Part shown: positions 42,992 through 51,900 of the stretch, in pieces
Layout: every line of letters begins with the position of its first letter
Position numbering within the stretch: position 1 is the stretch's first letter
Assembly (NCBI RefSeq): GCF_900109205.1
Contig: NZ_FNZB01000003.1
Coordinates: 1 to 64,000 of the forward strand
From: Sphingomonas sp. OV641
GTDB lineage: Bacteria > Pseudomonadota > Alphaproteobacteria > Sphingomonadales > Sphingomonadaceae
DNA: 64,000 nt
Direction: 5' to 3'
Made by a program: the position numbers and the translations under genes
Notes under the pieces: model-generated
The model's database searches: none
Told to the model about the DNA's origin: nothing
The model's input: only the letters and a program-made list of their open reading frames with translations

Positions 42992-45526
42992 TTAGAAGCG
43001 GAAGGTCACCGCGCCGCGGAAGCTGCGGCCGAAGATCGAGCGAGCGATGTACACTGCGTCGCCCACTTCCTCGTTCTGGATCGAGCCGGCGCGCGGATTG
43101 CCCTCGGTCAGGCCGACCGTGTTGGTCAGGTTGTTGACGTAGAGATTGAAGCTCAGCGCGTCGGTCACGTCGAGGCGGGCGTTGAGATCGACCGTCGCAT
43201 AGGACGGCAGGTTGATCTGGTTCGCCACGTCCGCCCAGCGCTGGCCGTAATAGGAGATGTCGGATTCAAGCCGAAAGCGGTTGTCGAACAGGTTGATGCC
43301 CGGCGTGATGCGGAACTGGTGCTCCGGCACGCGGATCAGCCGGTTCTTGGAATAATCAAACTCGCGCCCATTGGCGTCGCGATAGGCGAAATCGGTGAAG
43401 CGCGCATGCTGGTAGGTGTAGTTCGCGTGGACGTCGAACCACGGCACCGGCCGCCACGTACCCTCGACCTCCGCGCCCCAGGTCTCCGTGTCGCCGAACA
43501 CGGTGTTGAGGACATACTGCCCCGACGCATTCTGGCGATAGTCGCTGATCTGATAGCTTTCGTAGATCGTGCGGAAGCCGGTGACGAACAGGTTGAAGTT
43601 GCGCCGATCGAACTTCAGGCCGACTTCCTGAAAGTTCATCTGCTGCGTCACCGGGGCCTGGGTCGGGGCGCCGAAGAAGCTCGACACGCCCGGAAGGCGG
43701 AAGGTGGAGGTGTAGCGGGCGAAGGCGCCGAAGCTCGGCTGGAACTGGTAGTTCACGCCGACCGACCAGGCGAGATCGTCGTTCGAACCCTTCCATGGCG
43801 TGAACACGCCATTGCCGACAAGCACCGCATTGTCGGCGACCGTCGGGCTTTGGCCCAGGTTCGCTGTGCGCGAGCCTTCGCTGATGCCGCTAACGCTGAC
43901 CTGTTCCCAGCGCAGCCCGCCGTCGAGGCGCAGCTTGTCAGTGATCTTCCACTCGTCGGACGCATAGAGCGCGACCGAGCGCGAGGTGCCTGATGACCAG
44001 CCGAACTCGCTGCCGTAGCCGAGCACGCCGCCCTCGGTCAGCATCGTGCCTGGCGCGCCACCCGCGCCGGGCAGTACCGCGTCGAGCAAGGACGCGTTGT
44101 TCTTCACGTCGGTGAGGATCGAGGCCGAGGTGGCGCGGTAATCCTCATCGACATGGGCGTAATAGAGGCCGAACGCGACATCGTGCTGGCCGCCGGCCTG
44201 GAACGTCTTCTGCAGGCGCGTGTCGCTGATCACCTCGCTTTCGGGCACGGTGAAGGAGCGCGCGAGATTGAGCAGCACCAGCCCGTTGCCATTCTGGTTG
44301 GCGGCAAAGGCGCCGCTGCCGTTGGTGTAGCTGAGCCCCAGCGGCGTACCGGACGGCAGGCCAAACGTGCCGCGCAGCGAGGTGAGCACATCGGCATAAG
44401 TGAAGATCGAGCGCGGGGTGATGCTGTTGCGCTTCTGATAGCTGTCGCGATAGCGCAGGCTCTGCACCAGGCTGAAATCCTCGCCCAGCTCGAAGCGGCC
44501 TTGCATCGTCACCTGGGTGATCTTGGCCTTGTTGGCGACGCCCGCGTCGAAATCATAGGCGCCGGTGGGCGTGCGGAAGCTGAAGTAGCGCGTCTCCGGC
44601 CCGGCGATCGTGTCGTTCAGCGCGTCAAAGCCGGGGACGCCGACGGGATCGCCATCCTCATTGTTGACGAAGGGGGTGACCATTGCGTTCTCGACCCGCT
44701 CGTCGAGATGCTTGACGCTGACCATGAACGAGCCGCCGTCCCATTCGGTGGACAGCGTGCCGCGGATCTGGCCGCCCTCGCCGAGGCGGTAGCCGGTGTG
44801 CCGCTGACCGTCCGAAATGCGGTAGAAGCCGCCGACGAAGAAATTCCAGCCGGTGTTGGCGATCGGGCCGCCGATCCAGCCGTCGACGCGGTGGGCGTTA
44901 TAGTCCGCACCCTCATAGCGGACGAGGCCTTCCAGCGTGTCGCCGCCGCGCCGCGTGATGAAGTTCACCACCGCGCCGGGCGCATTGGAATAGAACAGCG
45001 ACGACGGGCCGCCGCGCACCACTTCGACGCGCTCCAGCGACTGGTCGATGCGCAGCGACTGGTCGCCGTTGAGCCAGCCGAGGCCCGGATCGTGCTGGAT
45101 GGTGATGCCGTCCTCGAGCAGCGCGACCTGCGAATAGCCATCCGTCGGGATACCGCGGACGCGGATGTTGCCGCTGGTCTCGCCCGACGAGCTTTCGACC
45201 CAGAAGCCCGGCACGTTCTTCAGCGCCTCGCCGACGCCGACCGGCGCCTTCATCTTCAGCATCTCCGACGAGATGGTGGAGATGGCGTAGCTCGCCTCCA
45301 CCTTGGCCTGGTTCTCGTTGCCGGCGCGCGCGGTGACGATGATTTCGCTGCCGCTTTCCGGATCGCTGGCCTGCGCGCCGCCGGTGCCGCGCGCCGGCTC
45401 GTTCGCCGGGATCGCAGCGCCGTCCTGCGGCTGGTTGCTGGTCTGCGCCCACGCGGGCGCGGCGACGGCGAGCGCGATCGTTGCCGTCGCACCCAGCAAG
45501 GTGCGACGCAGAGGAGGAACGAACAT
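42992..45526 (-). CDS. TonB-dependent outer-membrane receptor, TetR-linked
   Basis: This 844-residue receptor has a signal peptide ending PAWAQ (about 28). A TonB-box-like EIIVTARA is near 60. The plug shows GEALKNVPGFWVESS, IRVRGIPTDGYSQV and RVEVVRGGPSSLFYSN. The barrel ends in TFRF. The start is ATG 45526, with AAAGGGG upstream; a longer reading runs into the divergent TetR gene. The ASYAI segment and the GLTEGNPR...IFGRSF tail match the receptor at 1786-4320, so the two look like paralogues. A perfect 18-bp palindrome lies 38 bases upstream, shared with the divergent TetR gene, which probably represses this receptor. Confidence 0.93.
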   Translation of the reverse strand: MFVPPLRRTLLGATATIALAVAAPAWAQTSNQPQDGAAIPANEPARGTGGAQASDPESGSEIIVTARAGNENQAKVEASYAISTISSEMLKMKAPVGVGEALKNVPGFWVESSSGETSGNIRVRGIPTDGYSQVALLEDGITIQHDPGLGWLNGDQSLRIDQSLERVEVVRGGPSSLFYSNAPGAVVNFITRRGGDTLEGLVRYEGADYNAHRVDGWIGGPIANTGWNFFVGGFYRISDGQRHTGYRLGEGGQIRGTLSTEWDGGSFMVSVKHLDERVENAMVTPFVNNEDGDPVGVPGFDALNDTIAGPETRYFSFRTPTGAYDFDAGVANKAKITQVTMQGRFELGEDFSLVQSLRYRDSYQKRNSITPRSIFTYADVLTSLRGTFGLPSGTPLGLSYTNGSGAFAANQNGNGLVLLNLARSFTVPESEVISDTRLQKTFQAGGQHDVAFGLYYAHVDEDYRATSASILTDVKNNASLLDAVLPGAGGAPGTMLTEGGVLGYGSEFGWSSGTSRSVALYASDEWKITDKLRLDGGLRWEQVSVSGISEGSRTANLGQSPTVADNAVLVGNGVFTPWKGSNDDLAWSVGVNYQFQPSFGAFARYTSTFRLPGVSSFFGAPTQAPVTQQMNFQEVGLKFDRRNFNLFVTGFRTIYESYQISDYRQNASGQYVLNTVFGDTETWGAEVEGTWRPVPWFDVHANYTYQHARFTDFAYRDANGREFDYSKNRLIRVPEHQFRITPGINLFDNRFRLESDISYYGQRWADVANQINLPSYATVDLNARLDVTDALSFNLYVNNLTNTVGLTEGNPRAGSIQNEEVGDAVYIARSIFGRSFRGAVTFRF

Positions 45527-45564
45527 GATGATAGACCCCTTTGCCTTTGTATGAGGCGGCCATA

Positions 45565-45582
45565 TGATAGCGATCGCTATCA
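45565..45582. promoter_or_regulatory. Perfect 18-bp palindrome, likely TetR operator
   Basis: TGATAGCGATCGCTATCA is a perfect palindrome in the 83-base gap between the divergent receptor (start 45526) and TetR gene (start 45610). Its size and position fit a TetR dimer site controlling both genes. Confidence 0.7.
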
Positions 45583-45609
45583 GTTTTATGACACTTCGGT
45601 TCCGGTTTG

Positions 45610-46257
45610 ATGGCAGCAGGGAAGATGGGCTTGGCGACACACAGAAAGCCGGTGCAGGCGCGTGCGCAGCGCACCTATGATGCGCTGCTGGATGCCGCAG
45701 GCGTGTTGCTTGGCGAAGTGGGGATCGAGCGCATCTCGACCAATCTGATCTGCGAGCGCGCCGGCATGAGCCCACCGGCGCTCTACCGCTATTTCGACGA
45801 CAAATATGCGGTGATCGGCGCACTGGCGGAGCGGCTGATGCTTCGGCAGAACGTGGCGATGCAGGCGTGGGTCGCGCGCTATGCCGATGCCGGGCTGGCG
45901 GTGCTCGCGGATCGGACGGTGGAGCTGCTGCGCGAGATGCACGCGATCACCAGTGCGGAGCCGGGCGCGCTATGGATCATGCGATCGCTGCACGCGGTGC
46001 CGAACCTGACCCCGATCCGCTTGTTCTCGCACAATCTGGTCACGGACCTGCTGACGGATTTGTACCACGTCTATCTGCCGCATGTGGACCGGGCGCTGCT
46101 GCGACGGCGGACGCGCCTGTCGGTGGAATTCGCTTATTCCCTTGACGAGATGTTGAAGGAAGAAGCGGTCGATGTCGAAGGAACCTTCGAGGACGCCCAC
46201 TTCGTCTTCAAGGCGATGTTCACTTATCCCGATTACCAGCTGCCGGCACGTATCTGA
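45610..46257 (+). CDS. TetR-family transcriptional regulator
   Basis: This 215-residue regulator has an N-terminal HTH (about 20-66: RTYDALLDAAGVLLGEVG, ISTNLICERAGMSPPALYRYF). A helical ligand-binding domain occupies the rest. ATG 45610 is used; ATG 45625, preceded by GGGA, is an alternative. It diverges from the receptor at 42992-45526 and most likely binds the palindrome between them, so it would sense the receptor's cargo or a derivative. The small membrane protein gene follows after 10 bases. Confidence 0.88.
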   Translation: MAAGKMGLATHRKPVQARAQRTYDALLDAAGVLLGEVGIERISTNLICERAGMSPPALYRYFDDKYAVIGALAERLMLRQNVAMQAWVARYADAGLAVLADRTVELLREMHAITSAEPGALWIMRSLHAVPNLTPIRLFSHNLVTDLLTDLYHVYLPHVDRALLRRRTRLSVEFAYSLDEMLKEEAVDVEGTFEDAHFVFKAMFTYPDYQLPARI

Positions 46258-46267
46258 CAGGTCAGCT

Positions 46268-46735
46268 ATGCGTCATCGATGGATCCCATCCGCGACCATG
46301 AGAGCGTTCGTCCGGTCTGTCCTGTTCGGCGCTATCGCGGGAGCAGCACCGTTTCTGCTCATGTCAACGATGCTCGTGCTCATCGGGCTTCCCCGCGCAT
46401 TGACCGATAGCCGCGAGTTCGCGGCCATGCTGATGCTGTGGACAGCGCCGCTTGCCGTGGCTCTGCCAATCGTCACGTGCGGCAGCATCTTCATCGGCCT
46501 TCCGGTGGCGGCGATGCTGAGGCGGCGGGGCGCGGAAAACGCCATTTCCTATGGCAGCATCGGTGCTGCCTCCGGCGGAGTTCTGACTGCGGCCCTCGTA
46601 TTCGTACTGGAAGTGTTCGACGGCTATTGGTTGACGCTTCTTGGAGCCATTGCTGGCGCTGTCACCGCGTTGACCTGGTGGCGATCGCGATCGCGATACG
46701 GTGATGCCTCGGGCAAGCGCCTTTCCAAGCATTGA
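46268..46735 (+). CDS. Small integral membrane protein, unknown function
   Basis: This roughly 155-residue protein has four predicted transmembrane helices, around residues 15-37, 48-72, 85-110 and 115-135 (VLFGAIAGAAPFLLMSTMLV and similar). A basic C-terminus (WWRSRSRYGDASGKR) follows. I recognise no family. ATG 46268 is the preferred start; ATG 46298 (MRAFVRS) would also keep all helices. It may be co-transcribed with the TetR gene. Confidence 0.6.
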   Translation: MRHRWIPSATMRAFVRSVLFGAIAGAAPFLLMSTMLVLIGLPRALTDSREFAAMLMLWTAPLAVALPIVTCGSIFIGLPVAAMLRRRGAENAISYGSIGAASGGVLTAALVFVLEVFDGYWLTLLGAIAGAVTALTWWRSRSRYGDASGKRLSKH

Positions 46736-46850
46736 GGGCTGCAACGCAGGCCAGCTAAGCCAAATGGCTTAGCTGGCGTCCGAGCAGCGAAAGGCCTAGC
46801 ATCGCGACGACAAACCGTCCGGCAAGGATGGAGCCTAGGGGAGGGATGCT

Positions 46851-47735
46851 GTGAAAGACATGCGCGGGAAGACTGCCTTCGTCACCGGCGGCGCGAGCGG
46901 GCTGGGGTTCGCAATGGCGCAGGCCTTCGGCGGGGAAGGCATGAACGTCATGATCGCCGATATCGAACCCGAGGTCGCCCGCACCAAGGTGGAGGAACTG
47001 CGCGCCCGGCAGATCAGGGCCGAATGGGTCTAGGTCGACGTCACCAGCCGGGATTCGATGCGCAAGGGCGCGATCGAGACGATCGCCAAGTTCGGCAAGG
47101 TGCACCTCGTCGCCAATAACGCAGGCATCGGTGCCGGCGGTCCGCTGGGCAGCGTGCCGGAGGGTGACTGGGACTGGGTGATCGACGTCAACCTGAAGGG
47201 CGTGGTTTATGGCGTCGAGGTCTTTGCTCCGCTGATCGAGAGCCACGGGGAGGGCGGCCACCTCGTCAACACCGCCTCGATGGCTGGGCTCATCAGTCCG
47301 GCGGGAATGGAACCGTATTGCGCCAGCAAGTTTGCTGTCGTGGCGATGAGCGAAGGCTGGCGCCAGCAACTGGCGCCGAAGAACATCGGCGTTTCGGTGC
47401 TGTGCCCCGGCCTGGTGAGCACCAACATCTATGCGGGCCGACGAAATCGCCACAATGCGGTCTATGGCGAAAGCGGCAGGGACTTTGGCCAGGCCGATAT
47501 CGACCGGCAGCGTGAGTGGATGGCCGGGGGCATCGACCCGCTGGTCGTCGGACGCCGTGTCGTGGAGGGGGTCAGGGACAATGACCTGTATATCCTGAGC
47601 CACGTCGAATATGAACAGGTGGTGCGCGAGCGCTTCGAACAGATCATGGCCGCTTTCGCGAAATCGAAGCAGAGCGCCGCACTGGGCACGCTCCCGAAGG
47701 ATCGTCGCCTGGATGTGGTAAGCGTCGGCCCCTGA
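46851..47735 (+). pseudogene. SDR gene interrupted by one in-frame amber codon
   Basis: A GTG start at 46851 with GGGGAGGG upstream opens an SDR frame with cofactor motif GGASGLGFA. The frame is stopped by TAG at 47031-47033, after residue 60 (AEWV). It continues without any shift as VDVTSRDSM, then NNAG, the catalytic YCASK and a normal C-terminus up to 47735. Intact, the product would be 294 residues. The upstream part has only the start of the Rossmann fold. An ATG at 47058 could restart translation but would lack the cofactor site. A single C-to-T change (CAG to TAG) explains it, so it is probably a recent pseudogene or a sequencing error. Confidence 0.85.
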
Positions 47736-48044
47736 CCTGTCGGCCGGCTCGATTACAACAAGCCGGATCACCTCCGGTGAGGAGTTGAACCGGCGACACG
47801 GACGGGGCGGCTTGGCTCTCGATCGGCGGCTCATCCAGCTCCGCTCAAGCAGCGCCGCCTACTTTGCCTCCTCCGCAGCGAGCACCGCGAGTGCCAATCC
47901 GAGTCCGTCGCGCGAACCGCGCGAGTTCGGTCGGTGTTACCGCTGCCCGTGTCCTCTCGCTCTCGCATTAGAGTAGAATGCGCGGCGCCCTTGATTGGCA
48001 TGCGATCGTGCTCGGCTATCGTCCGGTGAACAATGCTTACACGA
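47736..48044. other. Non-coding gap, nothing recognised
   Basis: The 309 bases between the broken SDR gene and the TetR gene at 48045 show no supported gene, RNA or long repeat. Confidence 0.5.
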
Positions 48045-48626
48045 TCAACAAGCGCGTTTCGCATGCGCCACGATCACTCGCTCGACTGTTTCGTCGTCCA
48101 GTTCGAGTTGCCCGTCGATCAGCAGCATGGCCAGCCCATGTGCAATCGACCAGCATTGCAGTGCAAAGACGCGCGGCTCGATCTCGGGTGGTGCGAGCGC
48201 CACGGCATTCGCCATCAGGAAGCGCATCGCATCGGTCGGCATCTCCGTTGGATCGACAGCCTCGCTGCGCAGGGGGGTAGCGAAGATCAGCCGGAACAGC
48301 GCTGTGTTCTCCAGCGCGAACCGAACATATGCGGCACCCGTCGCGTTGAAGCCCAGCGAGCCGCCGCCCGCCGCGTTGAAGGCTGCATGTTGCGCCTTGC
48401 CGAGCATGTCGAGCCCGGCGGATGCCAGCGCAGCCATCAGTGCCGCCTTATCGGGAAAGTGGCGGTAAACCGCTGTCGGGCTGACGCCGACCTGGCGTGC
48501 GACCTCGCGCAGCGACAGGTCTTCGGCGTTGCGCGTGGCCAGCAGCGCCAGCCCCGCTTCAACCAGCGCGGAACGAAGCTCGCCATGATGGTAGGAGCGT
48601 TTGATGGATGTTGACACTGTTATCAT
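48045..48626 (-). CDS. TetR-family transcriptional regulator
   Basis: This regulator of up to 193 residues has an HTH at about 11-60 (RSYHHGELRSALVEAGLALL, SLREVARQVGVSPTAVYRHF) and a C-terminal domain of the TetR_C_33 kind (FRLIFATPLRSE, VFALQCWSIAHGLAMLLIDG). The start is uncertain: ATG 48626 overlaps the promoter of the divergent gene, and GTG 48617 would remove three residues and part of that overlap. It diverges from the carotenoid-oxygenase gene at 48672 and is its probable repressor. Confidence 0.85.
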   Translation of the reverse strand: MITVSTSIKRSYHHGELRSALVEAGLALLATRNAEDLSLREVARQVGVSPTAVYRHFPDKAALMAALASAGLDMLGKAQHAAFNAAGGGSLGFNATGAAYVRFALENTALFRLIFATPLRSEAVDPTEMPTDAMRFLMANAVALAPPEIEPRVFALQCWSIAHGLAMLLIDGQLELDDETVERVIVAHAKRAC

Positions 48627-48638
48627 TAAGCCTATGTT
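48611..48638 (+). promoter_or_regulatory. Candidate promoter of carotenoid-oxygenase gene
   Basis: TTGACA at 48611-48616 and TATGTT at 48633-48638 have a 16-base spacer, 33 bases before ATG 48672. ATGTTGAC occurs twice (48608 and 48634), flanking the core, and could be direct-repeat operator half-sites for the divergent TetR protein. Confidence 0.5.
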
Positions 48639-48671
48639 GACGCCGTGCACATCTCGCATTGGAGAGTCGCC

Positions 48672-50111
48672 ATGGCAAGCAAAGCTGAGACCATCATTCG
48701 CAATACCGTTGGTGCAGGCATCAATTTGTTGGCCGATTTCAACCGCAAACGGCTCCCCAAGACCAAACACCCGTTCCTCACCGGCATTCATGAACCGATG
48801 ACGGAGGAGAAGACGCTTACCGATCTTGCGATCACCGGCACGATCCCAGCCGCTCTTAGAGGGCGATATCTGCGCATCGGACCAAATCCGACGACGCCCG
48901 ACCCGGCCGGCTATCACTGGTTCACTGGCGACGGGATGGTCCACGGCATCGCGCTCGGCGAGGGCAAGGCGATCTGGTACCGAAATAGGTGGATTGGGTC
49001 GAAGCGCGTCGGTGCGGCTCTCGGTCGTCCGGCGGCTCCGGGGCCGCGGCACGGCGGCTTCGATACAGTCAATACTAACGTCCTCGGCATCGCCGGGCGC
49101 ACGTTCGCGCTGGTCGAGGCCGGCAGCTATCCGGTCGAACTCAATGACACGCTCGACGAGCAGACCTACAATCCGTTTGACAATACGTTGATGGGCAGTT
49201 TCACCGCGCATCCACATCGTGATCCGCTAACTGGCGAGTATCACGCGATCGCGTACGAAGCGACCGATCCCAACACCATCCGCCACGTCGTGCTTTCACC
49301 TGACGGCCAAGTCACGCGCGAGGAGCCGATCGCCGTCCGGCATGGCCCCTCGATCCACGATTGCGCAATCACGCAGCGCTATGCGGTAATCCTTGATCTG
49401 CCAGTGACCTTCTCGATGAAGACGCTGATCGGCGGTCACAGCTTCCCCTATAGCTGGAACCCGGACCATCCCGCCCGGGTGGGCCTGCTGCCGCGTGCCG
49501 GCAGCAACGACGACGTGATCTGGTGCCCGGTCGACCCGGCCTATGTCTTCCACGTTGCCAATGCCTTTGATGCGCCGGACGGCACTGTGGTGATTGACGT
49601 CGTCGCCTATGCCTCGATGTTCGCCGAAAGCCTGCAGGGGCCGGATGCAGCTGGGCAGTTCGAGCGCTGGACGGTAGACCCGGTCGAACGCACCGTCAGC
49701 CGGCGCGTGATAGACGCGGACGCCCAGGAATTTCCCCGTCCCGACGAACGGCGCTTTGGCCAGCCTTATCGCTACGCCTATACGATCGCGCTGCCTGAGA
49801 ACTCGTTCACCATCGCCGACACGCGGCTCTACAAGCACGACATGGAGGCCGGTACGCGCGAAACGCATGAGTTCGGTGCCGGTCGCCACCCCGGCGAGTT
49901 CGTCTTCGTTCCCGCCCGTGTCGATGCGGCCGAAGACGAAGGATGGCTGATCGGGCTGGTCATCGATCTGCCGCAGCAAACGACCGATCTCGTTATCCTC
50001 GACGCGCAGCACTTCACCGCCCAGCCGGTCGCGAGCGTTCAGATCCCGCACCGCATTCCGCCCGGCTTCCATGGCAACTGGATTGATGACCTCTGCCAAA
50101 GTGCTTTCTAG
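48672..50111 (+). CDS. Carotenoid/lignostilbene cleavage oxygenase family
   Basis: This 479-residue non-heme iron dioxygenase of the RPE65/CCD family cleaves a C=C double bond to two aldehydes. The four iron-binding His are visible: AHPHRDP (180 or 182), SIHDCAIT (229), VFHVANAFD (294) and PPGFHGNW (467). Early family motifs are LRGRYLRIGPNP and WFTGDGMVHG. Sphingomonads use such enzymes on carotenoids or on lignin-derived stilbenes, and the sequence alone does not separate these. ATG 48672 follows GGAGAG. Control is probably by the divergent TetR. A perfect hairpin lies 167 bases downstream. Confidence 0.9.
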   Translation: MASKAETIIRNTVGAGINLLADFNRKRLPKTKHPFLTGIHEPMTEEKTLTDLAITGTIPAALRGRYLRIGPNPTTPDPAGYHWFTGDGMVHGIALGEGKAIWYRNRWIGSKRVGAALGRPAAPGPRHGGFDTVNTNVLGIAGRTFALVEAGSYPVELNDTLDEQTYNPFDNTLMGSFTAHPHRDPLTGEYHAIAYEATDPNTIRHVVLSPDGQVTREEPIAVRHGPSIHDCAITQRYAVILDLPVTFSMKTLIGGHSFPYSWNPDHPARVGLLPRAGSNDDVIWCPVDPAYVFHVANAFDAPDGTVVIDVVAYASMFAESLQGPDAAGQFERWTVDPVERTVSRRVIDADAQEFPRPDERRFGQPYRYAYTIALPENSFTIADTRLYKHDMEAGTRETHEFGAGRHPGEFVFVPARVDAAEDEGWLIGLVIDLPQQTTDLVILDAQHFTAQPVASVQIPHRIPPGFHGNWIDDLCQSAF

Positions 50112-50278
50112 CACATGGCCGGCCAATGCTGATGTCAGCTACCGGATCCCTGCCGCCGTCCGCTGGCTGCTAGCCAGACTTCAAAAGCGGTCGTTGTTCA
50201 CCAAGGGTCGTTTCTTGAACACTGGGATCCACCAAGTGCCTGAAAAGGCGTGCTCCGCGACGATCTTATCGGACGGCA

Positions 50279-50315
50279 GCGTCTGTCCAGAAAACAGGCG
50301 CTTCTGGACAGACGC
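50279..50315. terminator. Perfect 14-bp inverted repeat between convergent genes
   Basis: GCGTCTGTCCAGAA and TTCTGGACAGACGC pair without mismatch around a 9-base loop, between the carotenoid-oxygenase gene and the convergent DUF427 gene (end 50332). It most likely terminates transcription from both sides, though no T tract is seen. Confidence 0.6.
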
Positions 50316-50331
50316 TTACGCGTAGAAGCGA

Positions 50332-50703
50332 TCAGTCGTGCTCCACCGTCTCGATTGTGTCGACCCGATCGTGATAGAAAGCGAGATGATCCTTGATTGC
50401 GACCATAGCGTCGAATGGATCCTCGTATGACCAAGCTACGTCCCTCGTCCCGCCACCGGCGATGCTGAAATAGCTAGCGTCACCTTTGAAGGGGCAGTGC
50501 GTGCTGGTTGCGCTGGGCTCGAGTTCGTCCATCGCGATCTCTTCCCGGGGAACGTAAATCACAGGCGGATAAGTGGCCTCCCGCAGGACAAGTGCGTTGA
50601 CGCTCTCAGCCAGGACCGTGGCGCCGATACGCACGATAACGCGCGCGTCCGCCGGCTCGATGGTGATGGGATGGTCAGGACCGGGCTGCCTGCCGCCGTG
50701 CAT
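50332..50703 (-). CDS. DUF427 family protein
   Basis: This 123-residue cytoplasmic protein has the whole DUF427 pattern: a beta-rich start (ITIEPADARVIVRIGATVLA), then ALVLREATYPPVIYVPREEI, STHCPFKGDASYFS, and a C-terminal VAWSYEDPFDAMVAIKDHLA. FYHDRVD closes it. The family has no firmly established function. ATG 50703 (MHGGRQPGP) fits the family start better than 50757. The gap to the next gene (50704-50982) holds no supported gene. Confidence 0.88.
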   Translation of the reverse strand: MHGGRQPGPDHPITIEPADARVIVRIGATVLAESVNALVLREATYPPVIYVPREEIAMDELEPSATSTHCPFKGDASYFSIAGGGTRDVAWSYEDPFDAMVAIKDHLAFYHDRVDTIETVEHD

Positions 50704-50982
50704 GATGTCATTCTCCAATCGTGAGCCGCCAAGATGGGAAGAGCGGAACGTAACCAAGGCTGCGATCGCGTCACGAACACTGAATGATAGTTCGGTAGAT
50801 TACTTGAACAATCTAAACGCTCTTTAGATTGCGCCTTTATCGGAACGTCGCGCACTCGCGCCGAGGTTGCCGGCAGGTACCGTTACATGCGGATGTCAGA
50901 TCGAGATGAACGAACGGCCGCTCTAGGGGAGCGGCAACGGCGTCGTGAATGTTCGAATATGGGCCTCAGTCCGCCGGGGCCC

Positions 50983-51900
50983 TCAGCTTCTGACCGATGT
51001 CTTCCGCAAGTCGGAATGTCGAAGTGCATCCAGCACGACCGCGAACGCGGGAGACGCGTGCCGTCGGCTGGGATAGTAGAGATGATAGCCCGAAAACGGC
51101 GCGCACCAGTCCTCCAGCACTCGTATGAGGCGTCCTGAAGCGACGTGGTCGACGATCTGGTCTTCGGGCACGTAGGCCAAGCCTAGGCCGTCGAGGACCG
51201 AGGCGAGCCGTACCGCCCCGTGGTTGACTACTATTTGCCCTTCGACCCGCACGCGGAGTTCGCGACCGTCGCGTTCAAACTCCCAAGCGAACAGTCCGCC
51301 ATAGGTCGGCAGGCGGATGTTGATGCAGTTGTGAGTGGTGAGGTCCTGTGGCGTCTCGGGCCGCGGGCGCGTCGCAAAATAGGCGGGCGAGCCGACTACT
51401 GCCATCCGCATGTCGGGGCCGATCCGGACCGCGATCATGTCCTTGGCGACCTGCTCGCCCAGTCGCACACCGGCATCGTAGCCCTGCGCCACGATGTCGG
51501 TCAGACCGTAATCGACCACGATCTCGACATGGATGTCCGGGTGGTAGGGAAGGATGCGTTGCAGGGCGGGCTGTAGGATCGAGACTGCCGGATGCTCGCC
51601 GGCGGTGATCCTGACCGTGCCTGCGGGCTTGTCGCGCAGTGCGTTCAGCGCACTCAGCTCCTGCTCGATTTCCTCGAAACGCGGCGCCAGGGTGCGCAGC
51701 AGCCGCTCGCCCGCCTCGGTTGCCGACACGCTCCGAGTGCTACGTGTCAGCAGTCGCACGCCAAGTCGCGCTTCCAAGGCCTTGACCGTCTGGCTGAGCG
51801 CCGATTGGGAAACACCCTGCTTCGCCGCGGCGCGCGTGAAGCTGCGCTCCCTTGCGACCGCCACGAAAGCGGCGAGGTCGTTGAAGTTCTCGGCGCCCAT
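50983..51900 (-). CDS. LysR-family transcriptional regulator
   Basis: This 305-residue regulator has an HTH at about 5-65 (FNDLAAFVAVARERSFTRAA, GVSQSALSQTVKALEARLG) and an effector domain at about 92-300. The S-ALSQT-KALE-RLG pattern with LLTRSTRSVS is typical of the large group that controls reductases and oxidative-stress genes. It diverges from three aldo/keto reductase genes and a flavodoxin gene starting at 52026, its probable target operon. Confidence 0.92.
   Translation of the reverse strand: MGAENFNDLAAFVAVARERSFTRAAAKQGVSQSALSQTVKALEARLGVRLLTRSTRSVSATEAGERLLRTLAPRFEEIEQELSALNALRDKPAGTVRITAGEHPAVSILQPALQRILPYHPDIHVEIVVDYGLTDIVAQGYDAGVRLGEQVAKDMIAVRIGPDMRMAVVGSPAYFATRPRPETPQDLTTHNCINIRLPTYGGLFAWEFERDGRELRVRVEGQIVVNHGAVRLASVLDGLGLAYVPEDQIVDHVASGRLIRVLEDWCAPFSGYHLYYPSRRHASPAFAVVLDALRHSDLRKTSVRS

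Noticed and set aside
47031..47033. Recoded amber codon (pyrrolysine or programmed read-through)
   Set aside because: No recoding signal or pyl genes are seen, and SDR enzymes do not need such a residue; a point mutation is simpler.
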